A stretch of DNA of 64,000 nt. It comes from Thermoanaerobaculales bacterium. GTDB lineage: Bacteria; Acidobacteriota; Thermoanaerobaculia; Thermoanaerobaculales; Sulfomarinibacteraceae. Every line of letters starts with the position of its first letter. Within the stretch, counting starts at the first letter, position 1. Location: positions 1 to 64,000 of the forward strand of contig JALOLD010000004.1 in assembly GCA_025456145.1 (NCBI GenBank), read 5' to 3'. The position numbers were made by a program, and so were the translations under genes. The notes under the pieces are model-generated. The model was given only the letters and a program-made list of their open reading frames with translations. It was not told the DNA's origin and made no database searches. Positions 38,781 to 52,183 of the stretch are shown here, in pieces.

Positions 38781-40460
38781 ATGATGCGCCAGAGAATCAT
38801 CGTCGCGACCGTTGTCCTGGTGTCGGTTTTGCTCGCTGGGAAGGTCGCCGCAGAGCCGATATTCCACCTCGATACGCCCCAGGAAGACGCCACGGTTTTC
38901 GGGCTCGTGACGGTCGCCGGCTACATTCTCGACGACGGTGAGGACTGCGGCCCGTACTGGGCGTGGCAGAGCTGTGATTGGGGCTCGTCGACGGTCTCCC
39001 GGGTCGATCTCTGGGTCGACGGCGCCTTTGTCGCTTCGGCGGATCTCTTCCAGCCCCGCTACGACGTGCTCCAGGCCTTCCCCTGGTACATCGGCACACC
39101 CTTCGAGCGACCCGGGTTCGGAACCTCGTTCGACTCCTCGACGTTGAGCGACGGCGCCCACACCCTCTTCCTTCGGGTCTCCTTCGTCGACGGCACCACG
39201 GAGGACTTCGGCGAGCGCTCGGTGACGGTCGACAACGACATCAACCAGGCGCCGTTCGGCGAGCTCGAGCTGCCCGGCGGCGACCAGCCGATGAGCGGGG
39301 TGTTCCCGGTGACCGGCTGGGCCCTCGACGACTCCGAGATCCGGTTCGTCGAGATCCTGGTCGACGGGCAGTCGGTCGGCAACGCGGTGACCGGCATCCA
39401 CCGCCCCGACATCGGCCACATGTTCCCCAGCCACCCGGACGCCCGGTACGCCGGCTTCGTCAAGATGCTCAACACGACGCACTGGGCCAACGGCATTCAC
39501 ATCCTCGCCGTCCGCCTGGTCGACGACGAGAACGTCTCCCGGATCATCGGTACCCGCTACGTGCAGGCCTTCAACGTGTCGTACAACCTGCCGCCCTTCG
39601 GCGGCATCGACTGGCCGGTCTCGAACCACACCATGTCCGCCAAGGGCTGCAGCGACCCGGGCGGCTGGTCGAGCCCGCCCTTCGAGGACCCGCAGGTCAC
39701 CGAGCTCATCACCGGCTGGGCGCTCGACGTCGGCTCGCAGGGCGACAACGGCGGCGTCGGCTACGTGCAGCTGCTGATCGACGGGGTCATCATCGAGGAC
39801 ACCAGCTTCCCCGGGTTCTGGCACCCCTGGCTGCGGATGGACGTCAACTACTACGGGCTGCCCCGGATGGACATCCTCCGTCTCTTCACCGACGTGCCCA
39901 ACGCCAAGGACAGCGGCTTCAGCTTCGTCATGGACATCTCCGACATGATCATCAGGAAGGGCTACCGCCAGGGTCTGCACTATCTGAAGATCCGCGCCGG
40001 CGACCTCGAGAACAACGTCGCCGACATCGCGCAGATCCCGGTGATCTTCGACTGCGACGACGACCCGGACCGGGCCTCCTGGGGCGACATCTACACCCCC
40101 GCCGGCCCCGGCGAGGTGGTGACCGGGGTGGTTGACGTGACCGGCTGGGCGATCGACCTCGACTTCGCCGAGGAGATCGAGGTATGGGTCGACGGCGAGT
40201 TCGTCAGCTATGTCGACGAGATGTACCTGCCGAGCCCCGAGGTCGTCGACCTGTACCCGTGGTTCCCGACCTACTTCACCGCCAACGCCGGCTACGCCTA
40301 CGCCCTCGACACGGTGGCCGAGGACCTCGCCGACGGCGAGCACGTGCTGGTGATCTGGACCGAGGATCGATGGGGCGGTCGGAACATCGTCGGTGAGCGT
40401 CGGTTCATCCTCGACAACGCTCAAGGCTCGGGTGGCGCTTCGGCCACGGCCGCCGACTGA
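38781..40460 (+). CDS. Secreted protein of four Ig-like repeats
   Basis: The 559-residue protein has a signal peptide (MMRQRIIVATVVLVSVLLAGKVAAEP) and four repeats of about 110-150 residues. Each has the order V-x-GWA-x-D (VAGYILDD, VTGWALDD, ITGWALDV, VTGWAIDL), then a VDG strand. A segment ending in FPWY/FPSHP/FTDVP/YPWFP follows, then an AGF/SGF turn and a DG-x-H-x-L strand. The pattern suggests tandem Ig-like or carbohydrate-binding-like beta modules on the cell surface. No enzymatic motif is visible. AGGAGG at 38771-38776 serves the tandem ATGs at 38781 and 38784. A strong promoter and terminator make it monocistronic. Confidence 0.72.
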   Translation: MMRQRIIVATVVLVSVLLAGKVAAEPIFHLDTPQEDATVFGLVTVAGYILDDGEDCGPYWAWQSCDWGSSTVSRVDLWVDGAFVASADLFQPRYDVLQAFPWYIGTPFERPGFGTSFDSSTLSDGAHTLFLRVSFVDGTTEDFGERSVTVDNDINQAPFGELELPGGDQPMSGVFPVTGWALDDSEIRFVEILVDGQSVGNAVTGIHRPDIGHMFPSHPDARYAGFVKMLNTTHWANGIHILAVRLVDDENVSRIIGTRYVQAFNVSYNLPPFGGIDWPVSNHTMSAKGCSDPGGWSSPPFEDPQVTELITGWALDVGSQGDNGGVGYVQLLIDGVIIEDTSFPGFWHPWLRMDVNYYGLPRMDILRLFTDVPNAKDSGFSFVMDISDMIIRKGYRQGLHYLKIRAGDLENNVADIAQIPVIFDCDDDPDRASWGDIYTPAGPGEVVTGVVDVTGWAIDLDFAEEIEVWVDGEFVSYVDEMYLPSPEVVDLYPWFPTYFTANAGYAYALDTVAEDLADGEHVLVIWTEDRWGGRNIVGERRFILDNAQGSGGASATAAD

Positions 40461-40489
40461 CCGACCCGTCTTCCGACGCGCTTCGAACT

Positions 40490-40517
40490 CCGGCCGGGCC
40501 CCGCGCCCGGCCGGTTT
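40490..40517 (+). terminator. Terminator after the secreted repeat protein gene
   Basis: A perfect 10-bp GC stem (40490-40499 with 40505-40514, CCGGCCGGGC) and a 5-nt loop are followed by TTTGAT, 30 bp after the stop. Confidence 0.7.
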
Positions 40518-40634
40518 GATAGGATCGGGCCGGCGCCGGCGCTCCGTCGGCTCCGGGTCGCGCGCCGATCGCCGGTCGGCGGTCCGGCAGGGCCCGTGAG
40601 GGAGTCCTTTGCAGCTCATGGTATCGACGACAAC

Positions 40635-45408
<4,774 letters not shown>

Positions 45409-45419
45409 AAGGAGCGACC

Positions 45420-45635
45420 ATGGAGATTCCCGGCAAGGTCTCCGTCTACTGTCCGTTGATCGACGCCAAGGGCACCGCGGCGACCCTGCTCGCGATCGCG
45501 CCGCAGGGCTACTACCATCTCGAGGTCGAGATCCGGGGCCGCCGGCATGCCATGTTCCTCCCGATCGCCCACACCGCGATGTACTTCGCCGACGCCGAGC
45601 CCGAGGTCGAGCAGGGGTTCGAGATCGAGAGGTAG
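45420..45635 (+). CDS. Small conserved-looking protein of unknown function (71 aa)
   Basis: I do not recognise this 71-residue soluble protein. It has alternating beta-type segments (GKVSVYCPLIDAKGTA, YYHLEVEIRGRRHAMFL) and an acidic end (EPEVEQGFEIER), suggesting a small beta-barrel or PilZ-like fold. AAGGAG at 45409-45414 places the start at ATG 45420; a GTG at 45405 overlaps the preceding stop. Codon use matches its neighbours. It lies between an intact sigma-54 activator and a decayed one and may be co-transcribed with the former. Confidence 0.7.
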   Translation: MEIPGKVSVYCPLIDAKGTAATLLAIAPQGYYHLEVEIRGRRHAMFLPIAHTAMYFADAEPEVEQGFEIER

Positions 45636-45707
45636 CCGGGGCGATCCGCGGGAATCGACGCTCCGGTACCGGCGAATAAGCGCTCCGCAGGCCGTGTTAC
45701 GAGAGGC

Positions 45708-46859
45708 GTGACCGGGTCAGGCGATCTCGAGCGGATCCTCGCGACGAGGTGGTCGGAGGTGCTGCAGCGCGTCGACGACGCGGTGCTGATCCTCGATCAC
45801 GAGCGGGTCCTCAGGTTCGTCAACGGCCCGGCGCAACGGCTGCTCGGCTACGCCGAGGACCAGACCGTCGGCGGTCGCTGCCGTCTGACGACCCGCGGGG
45901 TCGATTGCGAGCGGGCCTGCCCCCTGACCTTCGCGCTCGAGAGCGACCTCGAGCGAGTCGAGGACTTCGCGACGGTGTACCGGGCGAAGGACGGCCGGGC
46001 GGTGCCGCTCAACGTCACGGTCATCCCCCTGCGCGACGACGACGGCGCCTTTCTCGGGGCGGTCGAGATCCTCCGCCCGAGGGGTCCGCAGCCCGGCTTC
46101 TTCCTGACCGGCTCGTCTCCCGCCATCCGCTCGCTGAGGGCGCGGCTGACCCGCCACGGTCGTGAGCGGACCCACCTGATCCTGGTCGGCGAGCGGCCGG
46201 TGTGCCGGGACCTCGCCCGCGCGGTCCATCGCTTCGCCGGGCTGCCCGACGAGCTCTTCGAAGCGTGGAAGGGGTCGTGGTCGACGGTCGCCGTGTGGCC
46301 GCCGGGCACCGCCTACGCCGACGGCGACGCGGCCGGGTTGTTGCTCGCCGAGCCGCCGCCCGAGGGCTGGCAGTTGGTCGTCGGTGTGGACCCGGGAGCT
46401 CCGTCGATCGGCGGCGCGATCGCCGCGGAGGTGGTCGAGCTGCCGAGCGTCGAGGATGTCGCGGGCGACGTCGACCTCATGGTCGCCGCCTGGATCGACG
46501 CCCTCGCTCCGGGTACCGCGGTGACCCCGGCGGCGCTGCAGCGGCTCGCCCGGGTCGCCCGCGGCAGCGGCTTCGAAGGCCTCGAGAGGGCGTTGGTCGC
46601 GGCGGTCGCCGTCGCCGACGGCCGGATCGAGGAGGTGCACGTCCCGGCGGACGGCTACAGCTCCCACCTGGTCGACGAGCTCCTCCAGGCCGCCGACCCG
46701 CTCGCCGCGTTGGAGTGCCGTCTGCTCACCGAGGTCCTGCACCGCAGCGGGTGGCGGATGCAGGAGGCGGCCGACCGGCTCGGCGTCTCGCGGGTTACGC
46801 TGTGGCGGAAGCTGAAGGACCACGGGATCGAGCGCCCGAACGGCAGCGGCGAGACCTAG
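45708..46859 (+). CDS. PAS/Fis regulator with decayed sigma-54 AAA+ domain
   Basis: The 383-residue protein has an N-terminal PAS domain (about 12-130) whose C-rich segment GGRCRLTTRGVDCERACPL resembles the cysteine cluster of sigma-54 activator PAS domains. The middle aligns by eye with an AAA+ domain (GSSPAIRSLRARL, then HLILVGERPVCRDLARAVHR). The GxxxxGK Walker A, the GAFTGA loop and a normal Walker B are missing, so it should neither hydrolyse ATP nor activate sigma-54. The C-terminal Fis-type helix-turn-helix (AADRLGVSRVTLWRKLKDHG) is intact. It starts with GTG. It is probably a DNA-binding sensor or repressor derived from an activator. Confidence 0.8.
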   Translation: MTGSGDLERILATRWSEVLQRVDDAVLILDHERVLRFVNGPAQRLLGYAEDQTVGGRCRLTTRGVDCERACPLTFALESDLERVEDFATVYRAKDGRAVPLNVTVIPLRDDDGAFLGAVEILRPRGPQPGFFLTGSSPAIRSLRARLTRHGRERTHLILVGERPVCRDLARAVHRFAGLPDELFEAWKGSWSTVAVWPPGTAYADGDAAGLLLAEPPPEGWQLVVGVDPGAPSIGGAIAAEVVELPSVEDVAGDVDLMVAAWIDALAPGTAVTPAALQRLARVARGSGFEGLERALVAAVAVADGRIEEVHVPADGYSSHLVDELLQAADPLAALECRLLTEVLHRSGWRMQEAADRLGVSRVTLWRKLKDHGIERPNGSGET

Positions 46860-46921
46860 CCGTCCGAGCCGGGCCGCCGGGTGAGATCAGAAGGCGTGTC
46901 CGATACAATTGACCCGCACCG

Positions 46922-47656
46922 ATGGCGCCAGCCCACCCCGCCCACGATCCGATTCGCCTGCTGATCGTCGACGACGACGAGCACCTTGCCCGAGGTCTGT
47001 GCAAGAACCTCGAGATCGAGGGCTTCGAGACCGCGAGCGTGGGCAGCGCCGAGGCGGTGCTCGCGGCGCTCGGTGCAGCGACCCGAGAGCCCGATCTCCT
47101 GATCCTCGACATCATGCTGCCCGGCATCGACGGCCTCGAGGTCTGCCGCCGCCTGCGCAACGCCGGCAGCTCGATCCCGATCCTCTTCCTGACCGCCCGC
47201 GGCAGCGACGCCGATCGGATCCTCGGCTTGCGCCTCGGCGCCGACGACTATCTGACCAAGCCGTTCGTCGTCGAGGAGCTGGTGCTCCGGGTCCGCGGCA
47301 TCCTGCGGCGCACCGCCTGGTCGCGGTCGCCGCTCCAGACCTCCCCGGTGGTCGAGGTCGGTCGGTGGCAGGTCGACCTTTCGACGATGCGGGCCTCGAC
47401 CCGGCAGGGCGAGGTCTCGTTGACCGAGCGCGAGGTCATGCTGGTCCGCTTCTTCGCGGAGAACGACGGTCGGGTCCTGAGCCGCGGCGAGCTGCTCGAG
47501 ACGGTGTGGGGCTACACCTTCGACACCGCCACCAGGACCCTCGACACCTTCGTCCACCGCCTGCGCAAGCACTTCGAGGAGGATCCCCGCCACCCGCGCC
47601 ACTTCCACACCGTCCGCGGCGTCGGCTATCGCTTCACCGGGACCGCCGAGGACTGA
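46922..47656 (+). CDS. OmpR/PhoB-family response regulator
   Basis: The 244-residue protein has a receiver domain (acidic pocket VDDDEH, phospho-Asp in LILDIMLPG, Lys in YLTKPF) and a winged-helix DNA-binding domain (about 145-240). The recognition region is TRTLDTFVHRLRKHFEEDP, followed by RGVGYRF. No histidine kinase follows, so it is an orphan here. TACAAT at 46904-46909 lies 12 nt before ATG 46922, with no Shine-Dalgarno sequence. Confidence 0.94.
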   Translation: MAPAHPAHDPIRLLIVDDDEHLARGLCKNLEIEGFETASVGSAEAVLAALGAATREPDLLILDIMLPGIDGLEVCRRLRNAGSSIPILFLTARGSDADRILGLRLGADDYLTKPFVVEELVLRVRGILRRTAWSRSPLQTSPVVEVGRWQVDLSTMRASTRQGEVSLTEREVMLVRFFAENDGRVLSRGELLETVWGYTFDTATRTLDTFVHRLRKHFEEDPRHPRHFHTVRGVGYRFTGTAED

Positions 47657-47714
47657 CGCCGATCCCGAGGCCGGCCGGCACGTGGTAGAATCCGCAGTCC
47701 TTCGGAGGTGATCC

Positions 47715-48236
47715 ATGCGTCGTCTCACCATTCTCGCAGCCGTGGTCCTGGTCGCCGCCGCCCTGCCGGTATCGGCCGGGAAGATCGGCTTTGTCGACGC
47801 CGAGCGCGCCGCGGAGAGCATCGACGAGGGCAAGGTCAAGCTCGCCGAGCTGCAGGCCTGGCAGGCGCCTCGTCAGGCCCAGCTCGACCGGCTGCGCGCC
47901 GAGGTGCTGTCCCTGCGCGATCAGCTGATCGAGCAGGAGGGCACGGCCACGGCCGAGAAGATCGCCGAGATCGAGCGCAACCAGGTCAGGGTGATGCGCG
48001 AGTTCGAGGACGCCCGGCGCAGCTACGAGCGCGAGCTCGAGACGAGAAAGAACCAGGCCCTGGACGACATCTCGCGCAAGATCCGCGAGATCGGGATCGA
48101 GATCGCCAAGGCCAACGACTTCGACGCGGTGTTCCTGGTCGGCGCCCAACCGATGGTCTACATCGCCGAGTCGGCCGATCTCACCGACCAGATCATCCGG
48201 ACCTACAACCAGCGCTTCCCGGTAACGAACCGGTAG
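47715..48236 (+). CDS. skp: OmpH/Skp-family periplasmic chaperone
   Basis: The 173-residue protein has a signal peptide (ends LPVSAGK) and the family opening KIGFVDAERAAESIDEGK. A long coiled-coil region follows (about 45-130, rich in Glu/Arg/Gln), then a beta end (DAVFLVGAQPMVYIAESADLT). Skp trimers hold unfolded outer-membrane proteins. It is not next to bamA or lpxD as in proteobacteria. A near-perfect ribosome site GGAGGTGAT precedes ATG 47715, and a TAGAAT box lies at 47686-47691. Confidence 0.87.
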   Translation: MRRLTILAAVVLVAAALPVSAGKIGFVDAERAAESIDEGKVKLAELQAWQAPRQAQLDRLRAEVLSLRDQLIEQEGTATAEKIAEIERNQVRVMREFEDARRSYERELETRKNQALDDISRKIREIGIEIAKANDFDAVFLVGAQPMVYIAESADLTDQIIRTYNQRFPVTNR

Positions 48237-48260
48237 GCACCGACCGCCACGCCTCGGGTG

Positions 48261-51017
48261 ATGCCCGTGGACCTCGAGCGGCGGCTGATCGGGTGCCTCG
48301 CCTGGGCGGTGGCGGCGGCCGTCGCGGCGGTCGCCGTCGCCGGGCCGGCCGAGCACGACCTCGAGGTCCTCCGGTCGACCCTTCCCGCCACCATCGACAC
48401 CGCCGCCGATCTCGAGGTCGAGCTCGAGATCGCGAACCGCGGCCGCGTGGCGTGGTCGGCCGAGCTCGGCGACGCCGTGGCCTACCACTGGCTGGGCTCG
48501 GACGGCGAGGTCGCGGTGTGGGACGGCGATCGCAGCCCGATCGGTGAGGCCCTCGAGCCCGGACAGAACGCGGTCCTTCCCGCCAGGCTCCGCGCCCCGA
48601 GCCGCGCGGGCGACTACTGCCTGCAGTGGGACGTCGTCCGCGAGGGTGTCCTGTGGGTCTCCGAGGTCGACCCGACGCCGGTCCGTTGTCAGCCGGTCGA
48701 GGTGGTCGCGACCCACGCCTTCTCGCTCATCTCGGTCGATGTGCCGCGGGTCCTGGCGGCCGGCGGTCGTCGGCCAGCGACCGTGATGCTGCGCAACGAC
48801 GGCAGCCGGACCTGGCCGGCCGGGAGCACGGTTGCGCTGGCCTGGCACTGGCTCGACGGCGTCGGCGATGTCGTCGAGTGGGAGGGGGCGCGAGCGACCG
48901 TCGACCGGGTCGTTCCCCCCGGCGCGACGGTCGAGCTCGAAACCGGGGTGAGGGCGCCGGAGCGGGCCGGCCGCCTGCGCCTGGTGTGGGACATGGTCGA
49001 CGACGGGGTCTGCTGGTTCTCCGAGCGCGACCCGACACCGGCGGAGGCGCTGGTCGTGCTGGTCGTCGGTCCGTCCGCGGCGGCCGCTCTGTGGACCGCC
49101 CTGGTCGCGGCGGCGGCGATCGCGGCCGCGATCCGTGGCCGGCGGCGTGGCCGGCTCCGCGGGACCTGGGCGCTGCTCGACCTCGGCTGGCTGGTCGGCG
49201 CGGTCATGATCCGCCAGGCGTGGGTGCTCGCCGGGGGCGGGCACGGGCTGTCGGTCTCCGGCTGGTGTCTTGCCGGCGCCTCGGCGGTGGCCGGCTCGGC
49301 GGTCCTGCTCGGCGTGCGCGACCGGGTCCGCCCCTGGGTGGTCTGGGTCGTCTCCGCGGCGATCACCGCGCTGCTCTTCGCCGACCTCGTCCACCTTCGC
49401 TTCTTCTCCGATCTCGTCTCGGTGGCGGGCCTGCGTTCGGCGGGCCAGCTCGGACAGATCGGGAGCAGCGTCCGGAGCCTGCTCGAGACCGGCGACCTCT
49501 GGTTCTGGGCCGACCTGCTGCCCGGTCTCGGGCTGGCCTGGGCGGTCGCCACCTTCGGCCGGGGCGGCGCCCGGCGCCGGCGGGCGGCGTTCGGTGCGGT
49601 TGCCGTGGCCCTCGGTCTCGCCGCCTGCGGCCTCGTCACGGTCGACCGCGGGCTGTCATTGCGCCAGCTCTTCCACGCCACCGAGGCGGCGCGCCGGGTC
49701 GGGGTGCTCAACCTGCACGCCGCCGATGCCGGCGGCGCGGTGCTCCGTCGCCTGATCCGGCCCGAGCTCGGTGAGGCCGAGCTCGCCGGGGTCGTCGGCT
49801 TCTTCGACCAGCGGCGCCCGCTGCGCGCCGGCGCCGGGCCGCTCGCCGGCGCGGCGAGCGGTGACAACCTGCTGATGATCCAGGTCGAGTCGCTGCAGGG
49901 CTTCGTCGTCGGCCTCGAGATCGGCGGACGCGAGGTGACCCCCACCCTCAACCGCCTGGTCGCCGAGGGCTTCTGGTTCGCCAACGTCACCGACCAGACC
50001 GAGGAGGGCCGGTCGTCCGACGCCGAGCTGTCGACCCAGACCTCGCTGCTGCCGCCGGACCGCGGCGCCGCCGCCTTCCTCTACGCCGGCAACCGCTTCA
50101 CCGGTCTCGCCGGTGTGCTCGGCGAGAGCGGCTACGCGACCCTCTCGGCGGTGCCCTTCGACGGCGGGTTTTGGAACCGCCGGGCGACCCACCGGGCGTA
50201 CGGCTTCGCCGAGAGCCTCTTCGCCGAGGACTTCGGACCGGGCGAGACCGTCGGCTGGGGGCTCGACGACCGCTCGTTTCTCGTCCAGGCGGTCGACCGG
50301 CTGGCGAGGTTGCCCGAGCCGTGGTGCGGTCTGCTGCTGACCCTGTCGCTCCACCACCCCTTCGACGGATTCCCCGACCACCTCAAGACGATCGACGTGG
50401 GCGGGGCCGAAGGGACCCCGTACGGGAACTTCCTCCACACCATGCACTACTTCGACCGGGGGCTCGCGGATCTTCTCGCCGCTCTCACCGAGCGGGGGCT
50501 CGCCGACCGGACGGTGATCGCCCTGTGGGGCGACCACGACGCGGGGTTCGAGTGGGGTCCCGAGCTCGCCCGGACGACCGGTCAACCGGCCGACCCGGTG
50601 GGCTGGTACCTGAGCCAGCAGGTACCCTTCGCCATCCGGGTCCCCGGGCTCGCCGGACCAGGGGCGCCGCTCGCCGTGCCGGCCGGCCACGTCGACGTCG
50701 CGCCGACCCTGCTGGCGCTGCTCGGGGTCGACCCGGCGCCGCTGCCGCTGATCGGCCGCAACCTGCTCGGCGAGCCGGGAGCGGGCCCGGTGGTCGGCGA
50801 GTACCGGTGCTTCAGCGATGCGACCCATCTCTTCCTGAGACGCGGCCCCGAGCTCGCCGACGGCGAGTGCGTCGAGCTCGCCACCCTCGCCCGGGTCGAG
50901 CCGTCGGCCTGCGCCGACGGGTTCGAAGCCGCGCGGCGCCAGGTCGAGATTTCCCGACTGGTGCTCGAGCACGATCTCCAGGTGCGGATCCGCGCCGCCC
51001 TCGACCGCCAACCTTGA
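48261..51017 (+). CDS. LtaS-like phosphoglycerol transferase fused to two Ig-like domains
   Basis: The 918-residue membrane protein starts with a hydrophobic signal-anchor. Two tandem beta domains follow (about 35-145 and 150-260), each with the pattern W-x-A/P...YHWL/WHWLDG...G-Y/R-L-W-D-x-V and ending [10 protein letters not shown] or WFSERDPTP. They resemble NBR1-like Ig domains. About five transmembrane helices follow (270-465), then a sulfatase-fold domain with MIQVESLQ, a nucleophile region [10 protein letters not shown] and WGDHD. It resembles lipoteichoic-acid synthases and phosphoglycerol transferases, but the nucleophile Thr appears to be Ser. It is probably an envelope glycan or lipid modifier. 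GTG 48258 directly precedes the chosen ATG. Confidence 0.82.
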   Translation: MPVDLERRLIGCLAWAVAAAVAAVAVAGPAEHDLEVLRSTLPATIDTAADLEVELEIANRGRVAWSAELGDAVAYHWLGSDGEVAVWDGDRSPIGEALEPGQNAVLPARLRAPSRAGDYCLQWDVVREGVLWVSEVDPTPVRCQPVEVVATHAFSLISVDVPRVLAAGGRRPATVMLRNDGSRTWPAGSTVALAWHWLDGVGDVVEWEGARATVDRVVPPGATVELETGVRAPERAGRLRLVWDMVDDGVCWFSERDPTPAEALVVLVVGPSAAAALWTALVAAAAIAAAIRGRRRGRLRGTWALLDLGWLVGAVMIRQAWVLAGGGHGLSVSGWCLAGASAVAGSAVLLGVRDRVRPWVVWVVSAAITALLFADLVHLRFFSDLVSVAGLRSAGQLGQIGSSVRSLLETGDLWFWADLLPGLGLAWAVATFGRGGARRRRAAFGAVAVALGLAACGLVTVDRGLSLRQLFHATEAARRVGVLNLHAADAGGAVLRRLIRPELGEAELAGVVGFFDQRRPLRAGAGPLAGAASGDNLLMIQVESLQGFVVGLEIGGREVTPTLNRLVAEGFWFANVTDQTEEGRSSDAELSTQTSLLPPDRGAAAFLYAGNRFTGLAGVLGESGYATLSAVPFDGGFWNRRATHRAYGFAESLFAEDFGPGETVGWGLDDRSFLVQAVDRLARLPEPWCGLLLTLSLHHPFDGFPDHLKTIDVGGAEGTPYGNFLHTMHYFDRGLADLLAALTERGLADRTVIALWGDHDAGFEWGPELARTTGQPADPVGWYLSQQVPFAIRVPGLAGPGAPLAVPAGHVDVAPTLLALLGVDPAPLPLIGRNLLGEPGAGPVVGEYRCFSDATHLFLRRGPELADGECVELATLARVEPSACADGFEAARRQVEISRLVLEHDLQVRIRAALDRQP

Positions 51018-51072
51018 CGGGCCGATCCGCCCGCCCTACGATTGTCCGGTCCCACCACGCTGCATTCTGCAG
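51014..51072 (+). promoter_or_regulatory. recA promoter and candidate operator
   Basis: TTGACG (51014-51019) and TACGAT (51037-51042) are separated by 17 nt; the -35 overlaps the upstream stop codon. The inverted repeat CTGCA-TTC-TGCAG (51060-51072) lies between the predicted start point and the ribosome site GAAGGAGAT. It is a candidate SOS repressor site, though it is not a standard LexA box. Confidence 0.68.
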
Positions 51073-51084
51073 AAGGAGATCCTC

Positions 51085-52107
51085 ATGAGCACCGACAGAG
51101 ACGACAAGCTCAAGGCGCTGGAGACCGCCATCGGCCAGATCGAGCGCCAGTTCGGCAAGGGCGCGGTGATGCGCCTCGGCGAGAAGCCGAAAATCCGGGT
51201 CAACGTGATTCCGACCGGCTCGATCGCCCTCGACGCCGCGCTCGGCGTCGGAGGGGTTCCCAAGGGCAGGGTGGTCGAGATCTACGGCCCCGAGTCGTCG
51301 GGCAAGACCACCCTCGCGCTGCACGTCATCGCCAACTGCCAGGCGGCCGGCGGCCTGGCAGCGTTCATCGACGCCGAGCACGCCCTCGACCCCGAGTACG
51401 CCGGCAAGCTCGGCGTCAACCTCGACGAGCTCCTGATCTCGCAGCCCGACTACGGCGAGCAGGCGCTCGAGATCGCCGAGACCCTCATCCGTTCGGGCTC
51501 GGTCGGCGTCGTGGTGATCGACTCGGTGGCCGCCCTGGTGCCGCGCACCGAGCTCGAGGGCGACATGGGCGACGCCGTGGTGGGCCTCCAGGCGAGGCTC
51601 ATGTCGCAGGCCCTGCGCAAGCTCGCCGGGATCGTCGCCAAGTCGAACACCTGTCTCGTCTTCATCAACCAGATCCGGGAGAAGATCGGGGTCATGTTCG
51701 GCAGCCCCGAGACGACCAGCGGGGGCCGAGCGCTCAAGTTCTACTCGTCGGTCCGGATCGACATCCGGCGCACCGCGTCGATCAAGCAGGGCGACCAGGT
51801 GATCGGGAGCCGCACCAAGGCCAAGGTCGCGAAGAACAAGGTCGCGGCGCCCTTCAAGATCGCCGAGTTCGACATCCTGTACGGCGAGGGCATCTCGGGG
51901 ACCGGCGAGCTCCTCGACCTCGGCGTCGAGCACCGGCTGATCCAGAAGTCCGGGTCGTGGTTCTCCTACGGCGAGGAGCGGATCGGTCAGGGCCGTGAGG
52001 CGGCGCGGGCCTTCCTCAAGGAGCACCCGGAGACCGCTGGTGCGATCGAGGTCAAGCTTCGGGACACGCTCGGGCTGCTCCCGGGGGCGAGCGAAGACGA
52101 CGATTGA
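51085..52107 (+). CDS. recA: Recombinase RecA
   Basis: This is the 340-residue strand-exchange protein and SOS co-protease. It has Walker [10 protein letters not shown], Walker [11 protein letters not shown], loop L1 with [16 protein letters not shown], loop L2 ([21 protein letters not shown]) and the ALKFYSSVR motif. An acidic tail ends EDDD. AAGGAG precedes the ATG. The promoter and hairpin at each end suggest a monocistronic gene. Confidence 0.98.
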   Translation: MSTDRDDKLKALETAIGQIERQFGKGAVMRLGEKPKIRVNVIPTGSIALDAALGVGGVPKGRVVEIYGPESSGKTTLALHVIANCQAAGGLAAFIDAEHALDPEYAGKLGVNLDELLISQPDYGEQALEIAETLIRSGSVGVVVIDSVAALVPRTELEGDMGDAVVGLQARLMSQALRKLAGIVAKSNTCLVFINQIREKIGVMFGSPETTSGGRALKFYSSVRIDIRRTASIKQGDQVIGSRTKAKVAKNKVAAPFKIAEFDILYGEGISGTGELLDLGVEHRLIQKSGSWFSYGEERIGQGREAARAFLKEHPETAGAIEVKLRDTLGLLPGASEDDD

Positions 52108-52127
52108 CGCGACATCGTTCGGAGCGC

Positions 52128-52163
52128 GGGCCGCGGCCGGAATCGGCCGCGGCCCGGTCCGGT
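52128..52163 (+). terminator. Hairpin after recA
   Basis: A perfect 12-bp stem (52128-52139 with 52144-52155, GGGCCGCGGCCG) with loop GAAT is followed by GGTCCGGTTT. The stem is strong but the U tract is short and displaced. Confidence 0.6.
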
Positions 52164-52183
52164 TTGACTGTGCGGGAGGCCGG

